DNA of 64,000 bases from Corynebacterium pollutisoli (GCF_900177745.1 NZ_FXAR01000008.1:62001-126000), one strand, 5' to 3'. Counted from the first letter of the stretch, positions 41,912-53,261 are shown. Numbers and translations: made by a program. The notes: generated by a model from the letters alone, not told the origin.

Positions 41912-43390
41912 ATGGAGGCTGTGACTGACCAGCCCCACCTCCACCCTGATCCGGACGACACCGGCTCCTCCCGCCCGGAAGGATCCCGCGCTTTCAGCAG
42001 CCTGGATCTGGACGAGCAGGAGGAGCTCGGTGGTTACGGGGACCAGATCGACCGCTCCGTGGTCATGTCGGAGTGGCTCAAGTCCTTCGCCATGTGGGCT
42101 CTGCGGATGCTCATCATCGCGGTGTTCCTCTACGTCGCCTGGTTCCTGCTCAAGCAGGTCGGCACGGGCGTGCTGCCGGTGGCGTTCGCCATCATCGTGT
42201 GCACCGTCCTGGCCCCGCCCACCACGTGGATGCGGCGGAAGGGCCTGCCCCCGGCGTTGGCGGCGCTCATCTCGATGCTGGCGTTCTTCGGATTCTTCGG
42301 CACCCTCATCTGGTTCATCGCCCCGGACATCGCCCGGCAGTCCCAGATCCTCTACCTGCAGACCCTGGAGGGCGTGCAGCGTCTCCAGCTGTGGGCGCAG
42401 GGGCCGCCGCTCAACGTCGACGGCGAGGACCTCTCCCAGCTCATCAACGACGCGGCGAGCTGGGTCCAGGACCAGGCCGGCACCATCGCCGGCGGCATCG
42501 TCTCCGGCGTGGGCACCGCGACGACGGTGATGTTCACGCTGTTCGTGGTCATCGTCCTGACGTTCTTCTTCCTCAAGGACGGCCACCGTTTCCTGCCGTG
42601 GACCCGTACGGTCTCCGGCCGCCGCATCGGCTGGCACCTCACCGAGAGCCTCACCCGCGGCTGGACCACGCTCGGCGGCTTCATCCGTGCGCAGGCGATC
42701 GTCTCACTCGTCGACGCCATCTTCATCGGCCTCGGGCTCGTCATCGTCGGTGTCCCCATGGCGCTGGCGCTGGCCGTCATCACGTTCATCGCCGGTTTCA
42801 TCCCGCTCATCGGCGCCGTCGTCGCCGGCGCGCTGGCGGTGCTGGTGGCGCTGGTCTCCCTCGGCGTCACCCAGGCGCTCATCGTGCTGGGAATCGTCAT
42901 CGCCGTGCAGCAGCTGGAGGGCAACATCCTCTCCCCGTGGCTGCAGTCGAAGGCCATGAACCTGCACCCGGTGATCGTGCTCGTCTCCGTCACCATCGGC
43001 GGCGGTCTCTTCGGTCTCATCGGCTCCTTCCTCGCCGTCCCCTTCGTCGCGATGATCGCGGTCGCCTTCCGCTACCTCATGGACATGATGGCGCTGCGCT
43101 CCGGTGAGAAGCTCTCCGAGGACATCGAGTGGGTCACCCCGGAGGGTGAACTCAACGGCCGCCTCTCGGAGGAGGAGGGGCGTCTGCTGCGTGAGCGGTG
43201 GCGCGAGTCCATCGTCTACGTCGACGGGCCCCGCCGCCCGGAGACCCCGGGAGCCCCGGAGTCCCCGGAGACGGATCTCGACGTCGGCGACGACACCCCC
43301 ACCACCTCCACCTCGGGTGCCGACATCGGCCGGGTCCGCCTCAGCAGCCGCCGCATCGAAAAACTGTTCGGACGTGTCGGGCGTCCCTGA
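41912..43390 (+). CDS. AI-2E family transporter (UPF0118 permease)
   Basis: A 492-residue membrane protein: acidic cytoplasmic N-terminus (1-50), then about eight helices in the AI-2E/TqsA pattern, with VITFIAGFIPLIGAVVAGALAVLVAL and QQLEGNILSPWLQSKAMNLHPVIVLVSV as the conserved C-terminal block, and a long Pro/Glu/Thr-rich cytoplasmic tail after 410. Family members export or exchange small solutes; the substrate is unknown. ATG 41912 lies 27 bases after metS. Confidence 0.85.
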   Translation: MEAVTDQPHLHPDPDDTGSSRPEGSRAFSSLDLDEQEELGGYGDQIDRSVVMSEWLKSFAMWALRMLIIAVFLYVAWFLLKQVGTGVLPVAFAIIVCTVLAPPTTWMRRKGLPPALAALISMLAFFGFFGTLIWFIAPDIARQSQILYLQTLEGVQRLQLWAQGPPLNVDGEDLSQLINDAASWVQDQAGTIAGGIVSGVGTATTVMFTLFVVIVLTFFFLKDGHRFLPWTRTVSGRRIGWHLTESLTRGWTTLGGFIRAQAIVSLVDAIFIGLGLVIVGVPMALALAVITFIAGFIPLIGAVVAGALAVLVALVSLGVTQALIVLGIVIAVQQLEGNILSPWLQSKAMNLHPVIVLVSVTIGGGLFGLIGSFLAVPFVAMIAVAFRYLMDMMALRSGEKLSEDIEWVTPEGELNGRLSEEEGRLLRERWRESIVYVDGPRRPETPGAPESPETDLDVGDDTPTTSTSGADIGRVRLSSRRIEKLFGRVGRP

Positions 43391-43425
43391 CGTCTCATGT
43401 CGGGGGCGTGTGACACAGTGGGCGC

Positions 43426-44490
43426 ATGAGTTCCGCCCTGCCCGTCCTTCTCGTCGGTGTTCTGCTCGGCGCCGTTCTCGGCTGGCTCGCCCACGCTTAT
43501 CGACGTCCCCGTGATCCCTCCCCCACCGTCGACCCGGGAATCGTCCGCCTCGAGGAGGCGGTGAGCACCATCGGCGGTCAGCTCCGGGAACTGGAGCAGG
43601 ACCGGGCGGTGAACAACGCCGCCCTGGCCAGTCAGATCCAGGCCATGACGCGTACCTCCACCCGGCTGACGGACCGCACCGACCAGCTGGTCACCGCCCT
43701 GCGGTCCCCGCAGGTCCGCGGTCGCTGGGGGGAGATCCAGCTGGAGCGGGTCGTCGAGCTCGGCGGCATGGTCCGCCACTGTGACTTCGAATCGCAGGTG
43801 ACCGCCCGCCTGGGTGGCACGCTGGTGCGCCCCGATCTGGTGGTCAATCTCGCCGGCGGGCGTCGCATCATCGTCGACGCCAAGGTGCCCTTCGCCTCCT
43901 ACCTCGACGCCCTCGACTCGCAGGATCCGGAGGAGCACGCCGGATACCTGCGTCGCCACGCACACCTGCTGCGCACGCACGTCACGCAGCTGTCCGCCAA
44001 GGAATACATCGACGCCTTCGACCCCACCCCCGAGTTCGTCGTCCTCTTCGTCCCGGCGGACCCCTTCCTCGACGCGGCGCTGGGCGTCGATCCCGAGCTC
44101 CTCGAGTACGCCTTCTCCCGCAACATCGTCATCGCCACGCCCACCACCCTGTTCGCCCTGCTGCGCACCGTGGCCCTCGGCTGGCGGCAGGAGGACATCT
44201 CGGACAAGGCGCGGGACATCCAGCGCCTCGGCCGGGAGCTCTACACCCGCCTGGGCACCATGGGCGACCACTACAACCGCATCGGCCGCCATCTGGAGAA
44301 GACGATCGAGGCCTACAACGCCACGCTCGGCTCCCTCGACTCCCGGGTGATGGTCACGGCGCGTCGCCTCGCGGACATGGACGTCCCCGCCCGCACCGAC
44401 CGCCGTCCTACCGACCTCGATCAGGTGACTTCCCGGCCGCGCCACCCCGCCACGCCTATCGACGAACGGTTTCGGGAGGACACGGGCTAG
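43426..44490 (+). CDS. rmuC: DNA recombination protein RmuC
   Basis: A 354-residue protein: N-terminal membrane anchor (VLLVGVLLGAVLGWLAHAY), coiled coil (45-90), and the RmuC nuclease-like core (GRWGEIQLERVVELGGM, RIIVDAKVPFASYLDAL, FVVLFVPADPFLDAAL, TPTTLFALLRTVALGWRQE). RmuC limits inversion at inverted repeats and handles stalled forks. Conserved position near ispH/xseA in corynebacteria. Confidence 0.92.
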   Translation: MSSALPVLLVGVLLGAVLGWLAHAYRRPRDPSPTVDPGIVRLEEAVSTIGGQLRELEQDRAVNNAALASQIQAMTRTSTRLTDRTDQLVTALRSPQVRGRWGEIQLERVVELGGMVRHCDFESQVTARLGGTLVRPDLVVNLAGGRRIIVDAKVPFASYLDALDSQDPEEHAGYLRRHAHLLRTHVTQLSAKEYIDAFDPTPEFVVLFVPADPFLDAALGVDPELLEYAFSRNIVIATPTTLFALLRTVALGWRQEDISDKARDIQRLGRELYTRLGTMGDHYNRIGRHLEKTIEAYNATLGSLDSRVMVTARRLADMDVPARTDRRPTDLDQVTSRPRHPATPIDERFREDTG

Positions 44491-44501
44491 ACTTGGTCCC
44501 C

Positions 44502-45212
44502 GTGTCCACCACCAGCCATCGGAGCCCCAGCCGCTCACGTGTCCGCAGCGGCGGACTGCCGACCTGGTCCGGCATCGCCATCGTCCTCGCCGCCCTCGTC
44601 ACCGGCCTGCTGCTGAGCATCAACGCGCAGGCCGTCGGCGTGCCCTACCTGCTGTGTTTCGGTGTGGCCGCAATCGTCGTGGCAGTGTTCACCGAGGTGC
44701 GTGGACTCTTTCTCACGGTGGCGTCCATCCCGTTGCTCTTCGGCATCATGACGGTGCTGTCCGCGTGGGTGGTCACCCGCTCGCAGGCCTCCGAGGGCAC
44801 CCCCGCGTTCTCGACGACGACGATCGTCACCGCCCTCTTCCCCCTGGCGCAGTTCTTCCCGGCCCTGCTGGCGGTCTCCGCCCTGGCCGCCGCCATCGCC
44901 CTGTTCCGCGTGTGGATGTCCCGCCGTTCCGGCCGCGCCGCCGAGAAGCAGGCCATCGCCCACCGCCGCCGCGCCGCCGAGGCGGACCGTCGTAACCGCG
45001 ACGCCGCCACCCGCGCCCGCCGCCGCACCAATCAGGTGACCGTGGAGGAGCTGCTGGCCCGCAACCGGAACCGCGAGCGTCCGGCGGAACGCCGGACCGA
45101 GGCACCGCGGCCGGAGGTGCCGCGCCGCGCGCAGGCACCGCGACGTCGAGAAGCACAAGCACCCCAGCCGGAGCGCCGTCGGCGGCGTCTCGACGACGAC
45201 CTCTACAGCTGA
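44502..45212 (+). CDS. DUF6542-type membrane protein
   Basis: A 236-residue protein with four membrane helices in residues 22-140 and a long Arg-rich cytoplasmic tail (RRRAAEADRRNRDAATRARR..., ERRRRRLDDDLYS). GTG 44502 follows TAGACT by eight bases (leaderless style); TTG 44493 is in frame. The DUF6542 assignment rests on layout and position after rmuC. Function unknown. Confidence 0.65.
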   Translation: MSTTSHRSPSRSRVRSGGLPTWSGIAIVLAALVTGLLLSINAQAVGVPYLLCFGVAAIVVAVFTEVRGLFLTVASIPLLFGIMTVLSAWVVTRSQASEGTPAFSTTTIVTALFPLAQFFPALLAVSALAAAIALFRVWMSRRSGRAAEKQAIAHRRRAAEADRRNRDAATRARRRTNQVTVEELLARNRNRERPAERRTEAPRPEVPRRAQAPRRREAQAPQPERRRRRLDDDLYS

Positions 45213-45304
45213 CACTCCTCCCATGCCCGGTCGCGCATGACTTCCGGGGGCAAGTGGCGTTTACTTGATAGGTAGCCACTTTATCTTCAAGAGTGTTTTC
45301 TTTC

Positions 45305-46657
45305 ATGTTCAAAAAGACGTTGGCCTTCTCGATGGCCTTCATCGGCCTCATCGTCGGCGCGGGATTCGCGTCCGGCCAGGAGGCGCTGCAGTACTTCGTC
45401 GCCTTCGGCACGGACGGCATCTGGGGTGCGGTCCTAGCCTCGGTGTTCATGACCATCACCGGCATCGCGGTCCTCCAGCTGGGCAGTTACTACCAGGCGA
45501 CGGAGCACACCGCCGTGCTGGGGCGGATCTCCAGCCGGGTGACGTCGTGGATCCTCGACATCGCGACCGTCATCACCCTGTTCTGCATCGGCTTCGTCAT
45601 GTTCGCCGGCGGCGGTGCCAACCTGCAGCAGCAGTTCGGCCTGCCCACGTGGATCGGCGCCACGATCATGCTCGTGCTCGTGCTGCTCACGGGCATGCTC
45701 GACGTGGACAAGGTCTCCACCGTCATCGGCGCGATCACCCCGTTCGTCATCGTCTTCATCGTCGGCGCCACCGTGTGGACCCTGGTCACCTCCAACCCCG
45801 ACTGGACCACCCTCGACCTGGCGTCCAGCGCGGTGGTGACCTCCCTGCCCAACTGGTGGCTCGCGGCCCTCAACTACGTCGGACTGTCCATCATGACGGC
45901 GGTGTCCATGGCCATCGTCATCGGCGGTGCCAACCTGGACACCCGCGCCGCCGGCCTCGGCGGGCTCATCGGCGGGTTCTTCTTCCTGCTCATGCTCATG
46001 CTGCTCGTGGTCGCGCTGTTCGTCTCCGTGAGCACCGTCGGACAGGAGGACATGCCGGTCCTGGCGCTCATCAACGGCATCCACCCGGTGCTCGGTGTCA
46101 TCATGACCTTCGTGGTGTTCGGCATGATCTTCAACACCGCCATCGGCATGTTCTACGCCCTGGGCAAGCGCCTCACCCGCGGTAATCCGGCCCGCTTCCG
46201 CCCCGTGTTCATCGTCGCCTGCCTCATCGGCTTCGGCCTCAGCTTCTTCGGCTTCCGCGACCTCGTCTCCTACGTGTACCCGGTGCTCGGATACATGGGC
46301 ATCCTCATGCTCGTCGTCATCTCGGTCGCGTGGATCCGCGGCCGCGAGAAGGTGAGCACCGAGGGCAGGCGCCGCCTGCGCGCCCGCGTGCTGCTGGCCC
46401 GCAAGCTCGACCCGCGCAAGCGCTACACCCGCAAGAATCAGCGGGAGCTGCAGCGCCTGGTCAAGGAGTCCAACGTGCCGGACAAGAAGTTCATCGAGGC
46501 GCTCGAGGAGGACATGACCTCCGAGCTGCTGGCCGACGACGAGATCGACTACGACCCCGAGGATCCGCCCGTCAACCTCGTCTACGTCGAGCACACCAAG
46601 CCCGTCGGGCCGGACGAGCAGCCGGCAGCGGAGGCACCGGAGGCGAGGCCGGAGTAA
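45305..46657 (+). CDS. YkvI-like membrane protein (APC-superfamily type)
   Basis: A 450-residue protein with about 10 membrane helices to residue 345, opening with FIGLIVGAGFASGQEALQYF, the start typical of YkvI proteins distantly related to amino-acid/cation symporters. A charged cytoplasmic tail follows (RKLDPRKRYTRKNQRELQRLV, then acidic EEDMTSELLADDEIDYD). Substrate unknown. An inverted repeat AAGTGGC-N16-GCCACTT (45252-45281) just upstream overlaps possible -35/-10 boxes (TTTACT, TTATCT) and could be an operator. Confidence 0.78.
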   Translation: MFKKTLAFSMAFIGLIVGAGFASGQEALQYFVAFGTDGIWGAVLASVFMTITGIAVLQLGSYYQATEHTAVLGRISSRVTSWILDIATVITLFCIGFVMFAGGGANLQQQFGLPTWIGATIMLVLVLLTGMLDVDKVSTVIGAITPFVIVFIVGATVWTLVTSNPDWTTLDLASSAVVTSLPNWWLAALNYVGLSIMTAVSMAIVIGGANLDTRAAGLGGLIGGFFFLLMLMLLVVALFVSVSTVGQEDMPVLALINGIHPVLGVIMTFVVFGMIFNTAIGMFYALGKRLTRGNPARFRPVFIVACLIGFGLSFFGFRDLVSYVYPVLGYMGILMLVVISVAWIRGREKVSTEGRRRLRARVLLARKLDPRKRYTRKNQRELQRLVKESNVPDKKFIEALEEDMTSELLADDEIDYDPEDPPVNLVYVEHTKPVGPDEQPAAEAPEARPE

Positions 46658-46670
46658 CCCTGCCTTCCCC

Positions 46671-46787
46671 TCGGGGCTCGGGGCTCGGTGACATCCCCTC
46701 GCGAGGGTTGCTTGCCGACGCCCCCGGGCCCGGTATCACCGCGATCCCGAGGGCACGATCGCGAGCCCCGAGCCCCGAGCCCCGAGT
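46671..46787. repeat. Heptamer-repeat inverted structure between converging genes
   Basis: Left arm: tandem GGGCTCG units (46674-46690 region). Right arm: three to four CCCCGAG units (about 46764-46786). The arms can form a long GC stem of 17 or more pairs around a 70-base loop that itself holds CCCTCGCGAGGG (46694-46705) and a near-copy of the dispersed motif at 46710. It lies between ykvI-like and ispH genes and may terminate both. Confidence 0.6.
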
Positions 46788-46792
46788 TCCCC

Positions 46793-47746
46793 CTAGGTAC
46801 GTGCCGGACGCAGCACCCGGGGCAGGGCGAAGACGATGGTCTCGGCCGCGGTGGTGACCTCCTCGACGTCGCCGTAGCCGCGCTCGGCGAGGTAGGTCAG
46901 GACGTCCTGCACGAGGATCTCCGGGACGGAGGCACCGGAGGAGATGCCGATGGTGTCGACGCCCTCGAGCCAGGCGTCGTCGATCTGGTGCGCGAAGTCG
47001 ATGAGGTGGCCGGCGTCGGCACCCGCCTCCAGGGCGACCTCGACGAGGCGCTTGGAGTTCGAGGAGTTCTGCGAACCGACGACGATCATGAGGTCGCACT
47101 TCGGGGCGATGGCCTTGACGGCGACCTGGCGGTTCTGGGTGGCGTAGCAGATGTCGTCGGACGGGGGATCCTGCAGATCCGGGAAACGGCGCTTGAGCGC
47201 GGCGACGATCTCCAGGGTCTCGTCCACCGACAGGGTGGTCTGGGACAGCCAGATGAGCGGCTGGTCGGCGGGGAAATCAGGGAGCTTGTCGACGCCCTCC
47301 ACGCCGTCGACGAGATGCGTGTGGCCGGGGGCCTCACCCATGGTGCCCTCTACCTCCTCGTGGCCCTCGTGGCCGATGAAGAGGATCTGGTAGCCGTCGC
47401 GGACGAAGCGCTTGACCTCGTTGTGCACCTTGGTCACCAGCGGGCAGGTGGCGTCGAGGGTCTGCAGGTTGAGGCGGGAGGCCTCCTCGTGGACGGCCGG
47501 GGACACACCGTGGGCGGAGAACACCAGGTGGGCGCCCTCGGGGACCTCGTCGGTCTCATCGACGAAGATGGCGCCACGGTCGGCGAGGGAGTCGACGACG
47601 TAGCGGTTGTGCACGATCTCCTTGCGCACGTAGACGGGGGCGCCGTACTTTTCCAGGGCCTTCTCGACGGTCTCGACCGCCCGGTCCACGCCCGCGCAGT
47701 AGCCGCGGGGGGCGGCGAGGAGGATCTTCTTAGCTGCTTCGCTCAT
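46793..47746 (-). CDS. ispH: 4-hydroxy-3-methylbut-2-enyl diphosphate reductase
   Basis: A 317-residue Fe-S enzyme, last step of the MEP isoprenoid pathway (HMBPP to IPP and DMAPP). The three cluster cysteines are in [11 protein letters not shown] (C17), [11 protein letters not shown] and [11 protein letters not shown]; the catalytic HGVSP and [13 protein letters not shown] motifs are present. ATG 47746 follows TAGGGT by seven bases. Divergent from xseA with an 84-base spacer. Confidence 0.96.
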   Translation of the reverse strand: MSEAAKKILLAAPRGYCAGVDRAVETVEKALEKYGAPVYVRKEIVHNRYVVDSLADRGAIFVDETDEVPEGAHLVFSAHGVSPAVHEEASRLNLQTLDATCPLVTKVHNEVKRFVRDGYQILFIGHEGHEEVEGTMGEAPGHTHLVDGVEGVDKLPDFPADQPLIWLSQTTLSVDETLEIVAALKRRFPDLQDPPSDDICYATQNRQVAVKAIAPKCDLMIVVGSQNSSNSKRLVEVALEAGADAGHLIDFAHQIDDAWLEGVDTIGISSGASVPEILVQDVLTYLAERGYGDVEEVTTAAETIVFALPRVLRPART

Positions 47747-47830
47747 GGCCCCCACCCTAACCAACGGCGGCGGTTAAGCATAGACTGGGGACTCGTCGCT
47801 GTCCGGGGATCGCATTGTCAGGAGTGTCAC

Positions 47831-49072
47831 ATGACGGGTGGGAAGTCCACGTCCGAGGCCCCGTGGCCGGTACGCCGGCTCAACGCCGAGGTCAAGGGGT
47901 GGATCCAGCGCCTGGGGTCGGTATGGGTCGAGGGGCAGCTCACGCAGGTCAACGTCAAACCGACGTGGAAGTTGTCCTATCTCACACTGCGGGACACGGA
48001 GTCGGAGACCTCGGTGCAGCTCACCGCCTCCACCTCACTCATCCAGGGCCTGGCGTCGCCGCTGCGCGACGGCGACCGGGTCGTCGTCCACGGCCGCCCC
48101 GCATTCTACGAGGGGCGCGGCTCCTTCTCCCTGTGGGTGACGGAGCTGCGCCCGGTGGGCATCGGCGAGCTGCTGGCGCGCATCGAACGGCTGCGGAACC
48201 AGCTGGCGCAGGAGGGTCTGTTTGACCCCGCCCGGAAGAGGCCTTTGCCCTACCTGCCGCGCCGCGTGGGACTCATCACCGGCCGCGGGTCGGCCGCCGA
48301 ACGCGACGTACTCTCGGTGGCGAAGGACCGCTGGCCGGCGGTGGACTTCCGCGTCATCAACACGCCCGTCCAGGGTGCGACGGCGGTGCCGGAGATCATT
48401 ACCGCCCTCCGGCAGCTTGACGACGACCCGTCCGTCGACGTCATCATCATCGCCCGCGGCGGCGGGTCCGTCGAGGATCTGCTCCCCTTCTCCGAGGAGG
48501 CGCTGCAGCGCGCCGTGGCGGCGGCGGTGACCCCGGTGGTCTCCGCGATCGGCCACGAGCCGGACAACCCGGTGCTCGACAACGTCGCCGACCTGCGGGC
48601 CGCCACCCCGACCGACGCCGCCAAGCGGGTGGTCCCCGACGTCGCCGAGGAGCGCGCCCTCCTCGGGGAGGCGCGGTCCCGGATGGCGGCGGCCCTGCGT
48701 GGGTGGGTGCAGCGGGAACGGCAGGGGCTGGCGTCGATACGCTCGCGCCCGGTGCTCGCGGATCCGATGACCCCGATCACGCAGCGCCGCGACGAGGTGG
48801 CCCGGGCGGTGGCGCTCATCCGCCGCGACGTGCAGTATCTGCTGCAGACCGAGACTGCGCAGGTGGCCGCACTGCGCGCGCAGGTCTCGGCACTGGGTCC
48901 GTCGGCGACCCTGGCCCGCGGCTACTCGGTGGTGCAGGTCGTCCCCCGCGACGGCACCCCGCCGGAAGTGGTCATGAGCATCAGCCAGGCCCCGCCCGGC
49001 AGCCAGCTGCGCATCCGCGTGGCGGACGGATCGATCACCGCGGCCGGCATGGCCGCCACCCACGCAGACTAA
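47831..49072 (+). CDS. xseA: Exodeoxyribonuclease VII large subunit
   Basis: A 413-residue protein: N-terminal OB fold ([42 protein letters not shown]), the catalytic domain ([72 protein letters not shown]) and a coiled C-terminus. It degrades single-stranded DNA with XseB, encoded 10 bases downstream. ATG 47831 has CAGGAG. Confidence 0.96.
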   Translation: MTGGKSTSEAPWPVRRLNAEVKGWIQRLGSVWVEGQLTQVNVKPTWKLSYLTLRDTESETSVQLTASTSLIQGLASPLRDGDRVVVHGRPAFYEGRGSFSLWVTELRPVGIGELLARIERLRNQLAQEGLFDPARKRPLPYLPRRVGLITGRGSAAERDVLSVAKDRWPAVDFRVINTPVQGATAVPEIITALRQLDDDPSVDVIIIARGGGSVEDLLPFSEEALQRAVAAAVTPVVSAIGHEPDNPVLDNVADLRAATPTDAAKRVVPDVAEERALLGEARSRMAAALRGWVQRERQGLASIRSRPVLADPMTPITQRRDEVARAVALIRRDVQYLLQTETAQVAALRAQVSALGPSATLARGYSVVQVVPRDGTPPEVVMSISQAPPGSQLRIRVADGSITAAGMAATHAD

Positions 49073-49082
49073 GGAGACATTC

Positions 49083-49337
49083 ATGAACGACAACGTGGTC
49101 GGCAGCGGTGAGGCGGGTCAGGACGCCTTCCCCGACGTGCACACCCTCAGCTACGAGCAGGCCCGCAACGAGCTCATCGAGACCGTGAAGATCCTCGAGC
49201 TCGGCCAGATGGGTCTCGACGAATCGCTGAAGTACTGGGAGCGGGGCGAGGCCCTGGCCCGGCGCTGCGAGGAGCATCTCGACGGTGCCGCCCGCCGCGT
49301 CGAGGATGCCTTGGGAAAGGCTGAGAACAACTCTTAG
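49083..49337 (+). CDS. xseB: Exodeoxyribonuclease VII small subunit
   Basis: An 84-residue helical protein with the family core [48 protein letters not shown] 49083 has AAGGAG. Operon with xseA. Confidence 0.95.
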   Translation: MNDNVVGSGEAGQDAFPDVHTLSYEQARNELIETVKILELGQMGLDESLKYWERGEALARRCEEHLDGAARRVEDALGKAENNS

Positions 49338-49415
49338 GTGTTGCGGGTCACACCGGTTGGTGCGAAACTCCATCGATAATAGTTTCGCTATCCAATCCAT
49401 AGACGGGAACTCCCC

Positions 49416-51335
49416 ATGCCGACACCGTTCACCCGCCGCCTCACCGGCCTGGTCGGAGCGCTCGTTCTGGGGTCGGTGTCCGCCCCCGTCGCGCTCGCCC
49501 AGGATGCGCCCCGGGCCCCGTCGGCGATGGTGGTCCTCGACTCCTCCGGTTCGATGATCAACAACGACGCCGGCGGACAGACCCGTATCGACGCCGCCAA
49601 AGACGCCGCCCGCACCTTCATCGACGACGTCGGTGCCTCCGCCGACATCGGTCTGGTCACCTACGGCGGCAACACCGGCGAGACCGACGCCGACCGGGAG
49701 GCCGGCTGCCGCGACATCACCCTGGTCACCGCCCCGGGTGATGACACCGCCGACGACATGCTTGACCACATCGACTCCCTCGAACCGCGCGGATTCACCC
49801 CCATCGGTGACTCCCTCATCGAGGCCGCCGACGCCCTGCCCTCCCAGGGCGGCACCATCGTCCTCGTCTCCGACGGCATCGACACCTGCGCCCCACCCCC
49901 GGTCTGCGAGGTCGCCGCCGACCTCAAGGCACAGGGCGTCGACCTGGTTATCAACACCGTCGGATTCAACGTCGACGCCACCGCCCGCGCAGAACTCCAG
50001 TGCATCGCCGATGCCGCCGGCGGCACCTACGCCGACGCCACCGACGCCGACACCCTCGCCGAAGAACTTAAGAAAGCCACCACCCGCACCTACCGCGCCT
50101 ACCGGTCGGACGTCGAGCGTCTCGACGGGGCCGCGACCTTCGAGGAGGCCACCCCGGTCCCGCGGGACACGATGCGCTTCCTCACGAGCCTCCATCCACT
50201 GCCGGCCGACGCCAACCCCTACACGCACAACACCCCGACGTACTTCCGCCTGCCCGTCCGGGACGGCGAGCACTACGTGGTCTCCGCCCAGTCGGTCCAG
50301 GCCCCGAGCGTGAACACGAGCGTGTGGGACAACCTCGTCATCGACGGCCAGTTCGTCCTGCCCGACGACCCCGACTCCCGATCCCGGTGCACGAGTGATG
50401 CCCACCAGAGCAGCTTCGGCGGGGTCAACGGCGTCATCACCGGCACCGTCCACTCGGAGATCATCGGCGAGGGCTGCGACGCCGACGAGGTCGTGCTCAC
50501 CCTCAACCGCCGCGGCGACTGGCGTAAGACGGAACCCGTCGACGTCGAGGTGACGGTCACCCGCATCGACCCGTTCACGCTTCCCGACGGCCGCGACGCG
50601 GTCCCCGCCGACGACGCCTCCCCGGACATTCCGGTGGTCACGGCGTCGACGGACACCCCGGAGACGGTCACCCCGGGCGTGTGGTTCGACGACGCCGCCG
50701 AACTCACCCCGGGTGAGACCGTCGCCGTCGACATCGTCCCGGGTGAAACCCAGTTCTTCCGGGTCCCGGCGGAGTACGGCCAGCACACCGCCGGTCACCT
50801 GCGGCTGGTGGACGACGCCCAGGACTGGGACGTGTACGCCCACGACCGCGAGATGATCGTCACCTCCTACAACGAGGCCCGGGCGGAACTGCCCCTCACG
50901 GAGAACCGGCTGGTCCCGGAGCCGGAGGCGACCCTCGATTTCGCCCACACCGACCCCGTCCGCTTCCAGAACCGCTTCGGCGAGGGGATCCCCGGATTCG
51001 ACGCCCGGCACCTGTGGCAGGACGGGGACCAGATCGTCGCCGTGCGGTACCGCGACACCTCGCAGGGTGAGATCGACGCCGCCTCGCAGCTCCCGCCGCT
51101 GACCTATCACCTCACGCTCGACGCGGAGGGGAAGCCGCAGGCCGGGCCGACGTTCCGCCCTGCGGACGCCCCCTCCACGGAGACGGCGACGAGCAACGCG
51201 CCGACCACCGGGGCGGAACCGGACACGGCGGCCAGCGAGGACACCGGCACCGGCATGGGCCTGTGGCTCGGTGTCGGGGCGGTCGCCCTCGTCATCGTCG
51301 GCGCGGCCGGGTTCCTCCTCGGCCGCCGGAAGTAG
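49416..51335 (+). CDS. Secreted VWA-domain protein with C-terminal membrane anchor
   Basis: A 639-residue surface protein: Sec signal (to about A28, VSAPVALAQ), a von Willebrand factor A domain at 35-215 with the MIDAS motif DSSGSM and the later Thr/Asp ([16 protein letters not shown]), a large beta-rich central region not recognised, a Thr/Ala/Pro linker ([15 protein letters not shown]), and a final helix [24 protein letters not shown] that anchors it to the membrane. Several paired cysteines suit an oxidising exterior. It may bind proteins or metal at the surface; the ligand is unknown. Confidence 0.82.
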   Translation: MPTPFTRRLTGLVGALVLGSVSAPVALAQDAPRAPSAMVVLDSSGSMINNDAGGQTRIDAAKDAARTFIDDVGASADIGLVTYGGNTGETDADREAGCRDITLVTAPGDDTADDMLDHIDSLEPRGFTPIGDSLIEAADALPSQGGTIVLVSDGIDTCAPPPVCEVAADLKAQGVDLVINTVGFNVDATARAELQCIADAAGGTYADATDADTLAEELKKATTRTYRAYRSDVERLDGAATFEEATPVPRDTMRFLTSLHPLPADANPYTHNTPTYFRLPVRDGEHYVVSAQSVQAPSVNTSVWDNLVIDGQFVLPDDPDSRSRCTSDAHQSSFGGVNGVITGTVHSEIIGEGCDADEVVLTLNRRGDWRKTEPVDVEVTVTRIDPFTLPDGRDAVPADDASPDIPVVTASTDTPETVTPGVWFDDAAELTPGETVAVDIVPGETQFFRVPAEYGQHTAGHLRLVDDAQDWDVYAHDREMIVTSYNEARAELPLTENRLVPEPEATLDFAHTDPVRFQNRFGEGIPGFDARHLWQDGDQIVAVRYRDTSQGEIDAASQLPPLTYHLTLDAEGKPQAGPTFRPADAPSTETATSNAPTTGAEPDTAASEDTGTGMGLWLGVGAVALVIVGAAGFLLGRRK

Positions 51336-51342
51336 GGCCGGC

Positions 51343-51921
51343 CTACTCCCCTGCCCGGGGCAGCGGTGCAGTGTTCACGGTGGCGTCGATGAGCGTCTCG
51401 AACTCCTCGTCCTTCCCGGCACCGGAGAACAGCAGGCGGGCATCGCCCATGTCGACGACCCACAGGTCACGGACATCGTCCTCGTCGGAGTGGTAGATCT
51501 GCACCTCGTGGCCGGAGACCTGCACGGTGCGGTCCAGCTCGCGCGGGTGCGGGTCGATGCCGCGGACGGCGTCGGCAAGCTCCTGGTCGGTCTGGGTGAG
51601 CTGGATGAAACCGCGGTCGGCGGTGACCCAGCCGATGATCGGGGCGGGCGTCTGGTTGACCTGGCCGCGGCGGGCGGAGTTGGTCACCCAGCCGTCCGGA
51701 TTCTCCGGCATGCGGACCGGGAAGTTCGTGGCGCGGGCCTCCATGCCCATGAAGGTATGGGCGTCGACCTCGCGGACCGGACCACCCTCCGGGGCGCCGG
51801 GTTCATAGGTGCACAGGCCGGTGGCGCCGACGCTCACGACCATGAGCACGACGATGAGGGCCAGGGACAGGAACATGTCCCGCCCGTCCTGAAAAATCCG
51901 GGGCTTCTCCGCTGCAGACAC
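51343..51921 (-). CDS. DUF4245 membrane protein
   Basis: A 192-residue protein with one N-terminal helix ([21 protein letters not shown]) and an extracytoplasmic domain ([48 protein letters not shown]), as in the DUF4245 family found next to glpX in corynebacteria and mycobacteria. GTG 51921 follows CATACT by seven bases. Function unknown. Confidence 0.85.
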   Translation of the reverse strand: MSAAEKPRIFQDGRDMFLSLALIVVLMVVSVGATGLCTYEPGAPEGGPVREVDAHTFMGMEARATNFPVRMPENPDGWVTNSARRGQVNQTPAPIIGWVTADRGFIQLTQTDQELADAVRGIDPHPRELDRTVQVSGHEVQIYHSDEDDVRDLWVVDMGDARLLFSGAGKDEEFETLIDATVNTAPLPRAGE

Positions 51922-52131
51922 GCGCCCAAGTATGTCAGAAGCAGGCCCGATGCGGAATTCTCTGTGCCGGGTGCCTCACACCCCCCTCTTTCGGGTGGGC
52001 AAACCAACACGAATAGGCCCGAGTGGTGGAACAATAATTGGGAGGCGGGTGGAGCGTGGATCCACGTCATCCCCACCGCCTTGAGAAGCACGCTGTCACA
52101 CACCCAACCCGCCTGCAGGAGGCCGTTGACC

Positions 52132-53145
52132 ATGAATGCACCCCGTACGGAAGCACCCGACCGTAACCTCGCGATGGAGCTCGTCCGTGTCACTGAGGCA
52201 GCGGCACTCGCTTCGGGACGTTGGGTCGGCCGTGGCATGAAGGAGGAGGGCGACGGTGCCGCCGTCGACGCGATGCGTCAGCTCATCAACTCCGTGAACA
52301 TGAACGGTGTCGTCGTCATCGGCGAGGGCGAGAAGGATGAGGCCCCGATGCTGTTCAACGGCGAGAACGTGGGCACCGGCGAGGGCCCGGAGGTCGACAT
52401 CGCGGTCGACCCGGTCGACGGCACCACCCTCATGGCCGAGGGCCGCCCGAACGCCATCTCCGTCATCGCCGCCGCTGACCGCCACTCCATGTACGACCCG
52501 TCCGCCGTGTTCTACATGGACAAGATCGCCGTGGGCCCGGAGGCCGCCGGCGTCGTCGACATCGAGGCCCCGGTCGCCCACAACATCAACGCCGTGGCCA
52601 AGGCCAAGGGCATCGCCTCCTCCGACGTGACCGTCATCGTGCTGGACCGCCCGCGCCACGTCGAGCTCATCACCGACATCCGCCGCGCCGGTGCCAAGGT
52701 CCGCCTCATCCGCGACGGTGACGTCGCCGGTGCCATCGCCGCCGCGCAGGACACCAACTCCATCGACATCGCCATGGGCATCGGCGGCACCCCGGAGGGC
52801 ATCATCACCGCCTGCGCCCTCAAGTGCATGGGCGGCGAGATCCAGGGCAAGCTGTGGCCGATCGACGACGCCGAGGCAGGCCGCGCCCGCGACGCCGGCC
52901 ACGACCTCGACCGTGTCCTGGGCATCAACGACCTGGTCTCCTCCGACAACTGCTTCTTCGCCGCCACCGGCGTGACCAACGGCGACATGCTGCGCGGCGT
53001 CTCCTACCGTGCCAACGGCGCGACGACCCGTTCCCTGGTCATGCGTTCCAAGTCCGGCACCGTCCGCTTCGTGGAGTCCCGCCACCAGCTGGCCAAGCTG
53101 CAGGAGTACTCCGTCGTCGATTACTCCAAGGATCCGTCCGCCTAG
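52132..53145 (+). CDS. glpX: Class II fructose-1,6-bisphosphatase
   Basis: A 337-residue GlpX-type phosphatase for gluconeogenesis. Metal/substrate motifs: [32 protein letters not shown], and [28 protein letters not shown]. In corynebacteria this is the only fructose bisphosphatase, needed for growth on acids. ATG 52132 has AGGAGG nine bases upstream. The 210-base spacer 51922-52131 contains no other gene; TTGAGA-like and TATAAT-like boxes are not convincing. Confidence 0.95.
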   Translation: MNAPRTEAPDRNLAMELVRVTEAAALASGRWVGRGMKEEGDGAAVDAMRQLINSVNMNGVVVIGEGEKDEAPMLFNGENVGTGEGPEVDIAVDPVDGTTLMAEGRPNAISVIAAADRHSMYDPSAVFYMDKIAVGPEAAGVVDIEAPVAHNINAVAKAKGIASSDVTVIVLDRPRHVELITDIRRAGAKVRLIRDGDVAGAIAAAQDTNSIDIAMGIGGTPEGIITACALKCMGGEIQGKLWPIDDAEAGRARDAGHDLDRVLGINDLVSSDNCFFAATGVTNGDMLRGVSYRANGATTRSLVMRSKSGTVRFVESRHQLAKLQEYSVVDYSKDPSA

Positions 53146-53261
53146 CCCGGAGATTTCGGCCATACTGTGAGGGGGCCTTCCCCGGCGCCCTCTCCGCAGT
53201 AGTTGTACCCCGCCGGGCCAGTTTCCCACGTCCTAACTACAGATACTTAAGGTGGTTATCC

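Noticed and set aside
46671..46787. CRISPR array
   Set aside because: Repeats are contiguous heptamers with no spacers, and no cas genes are present.
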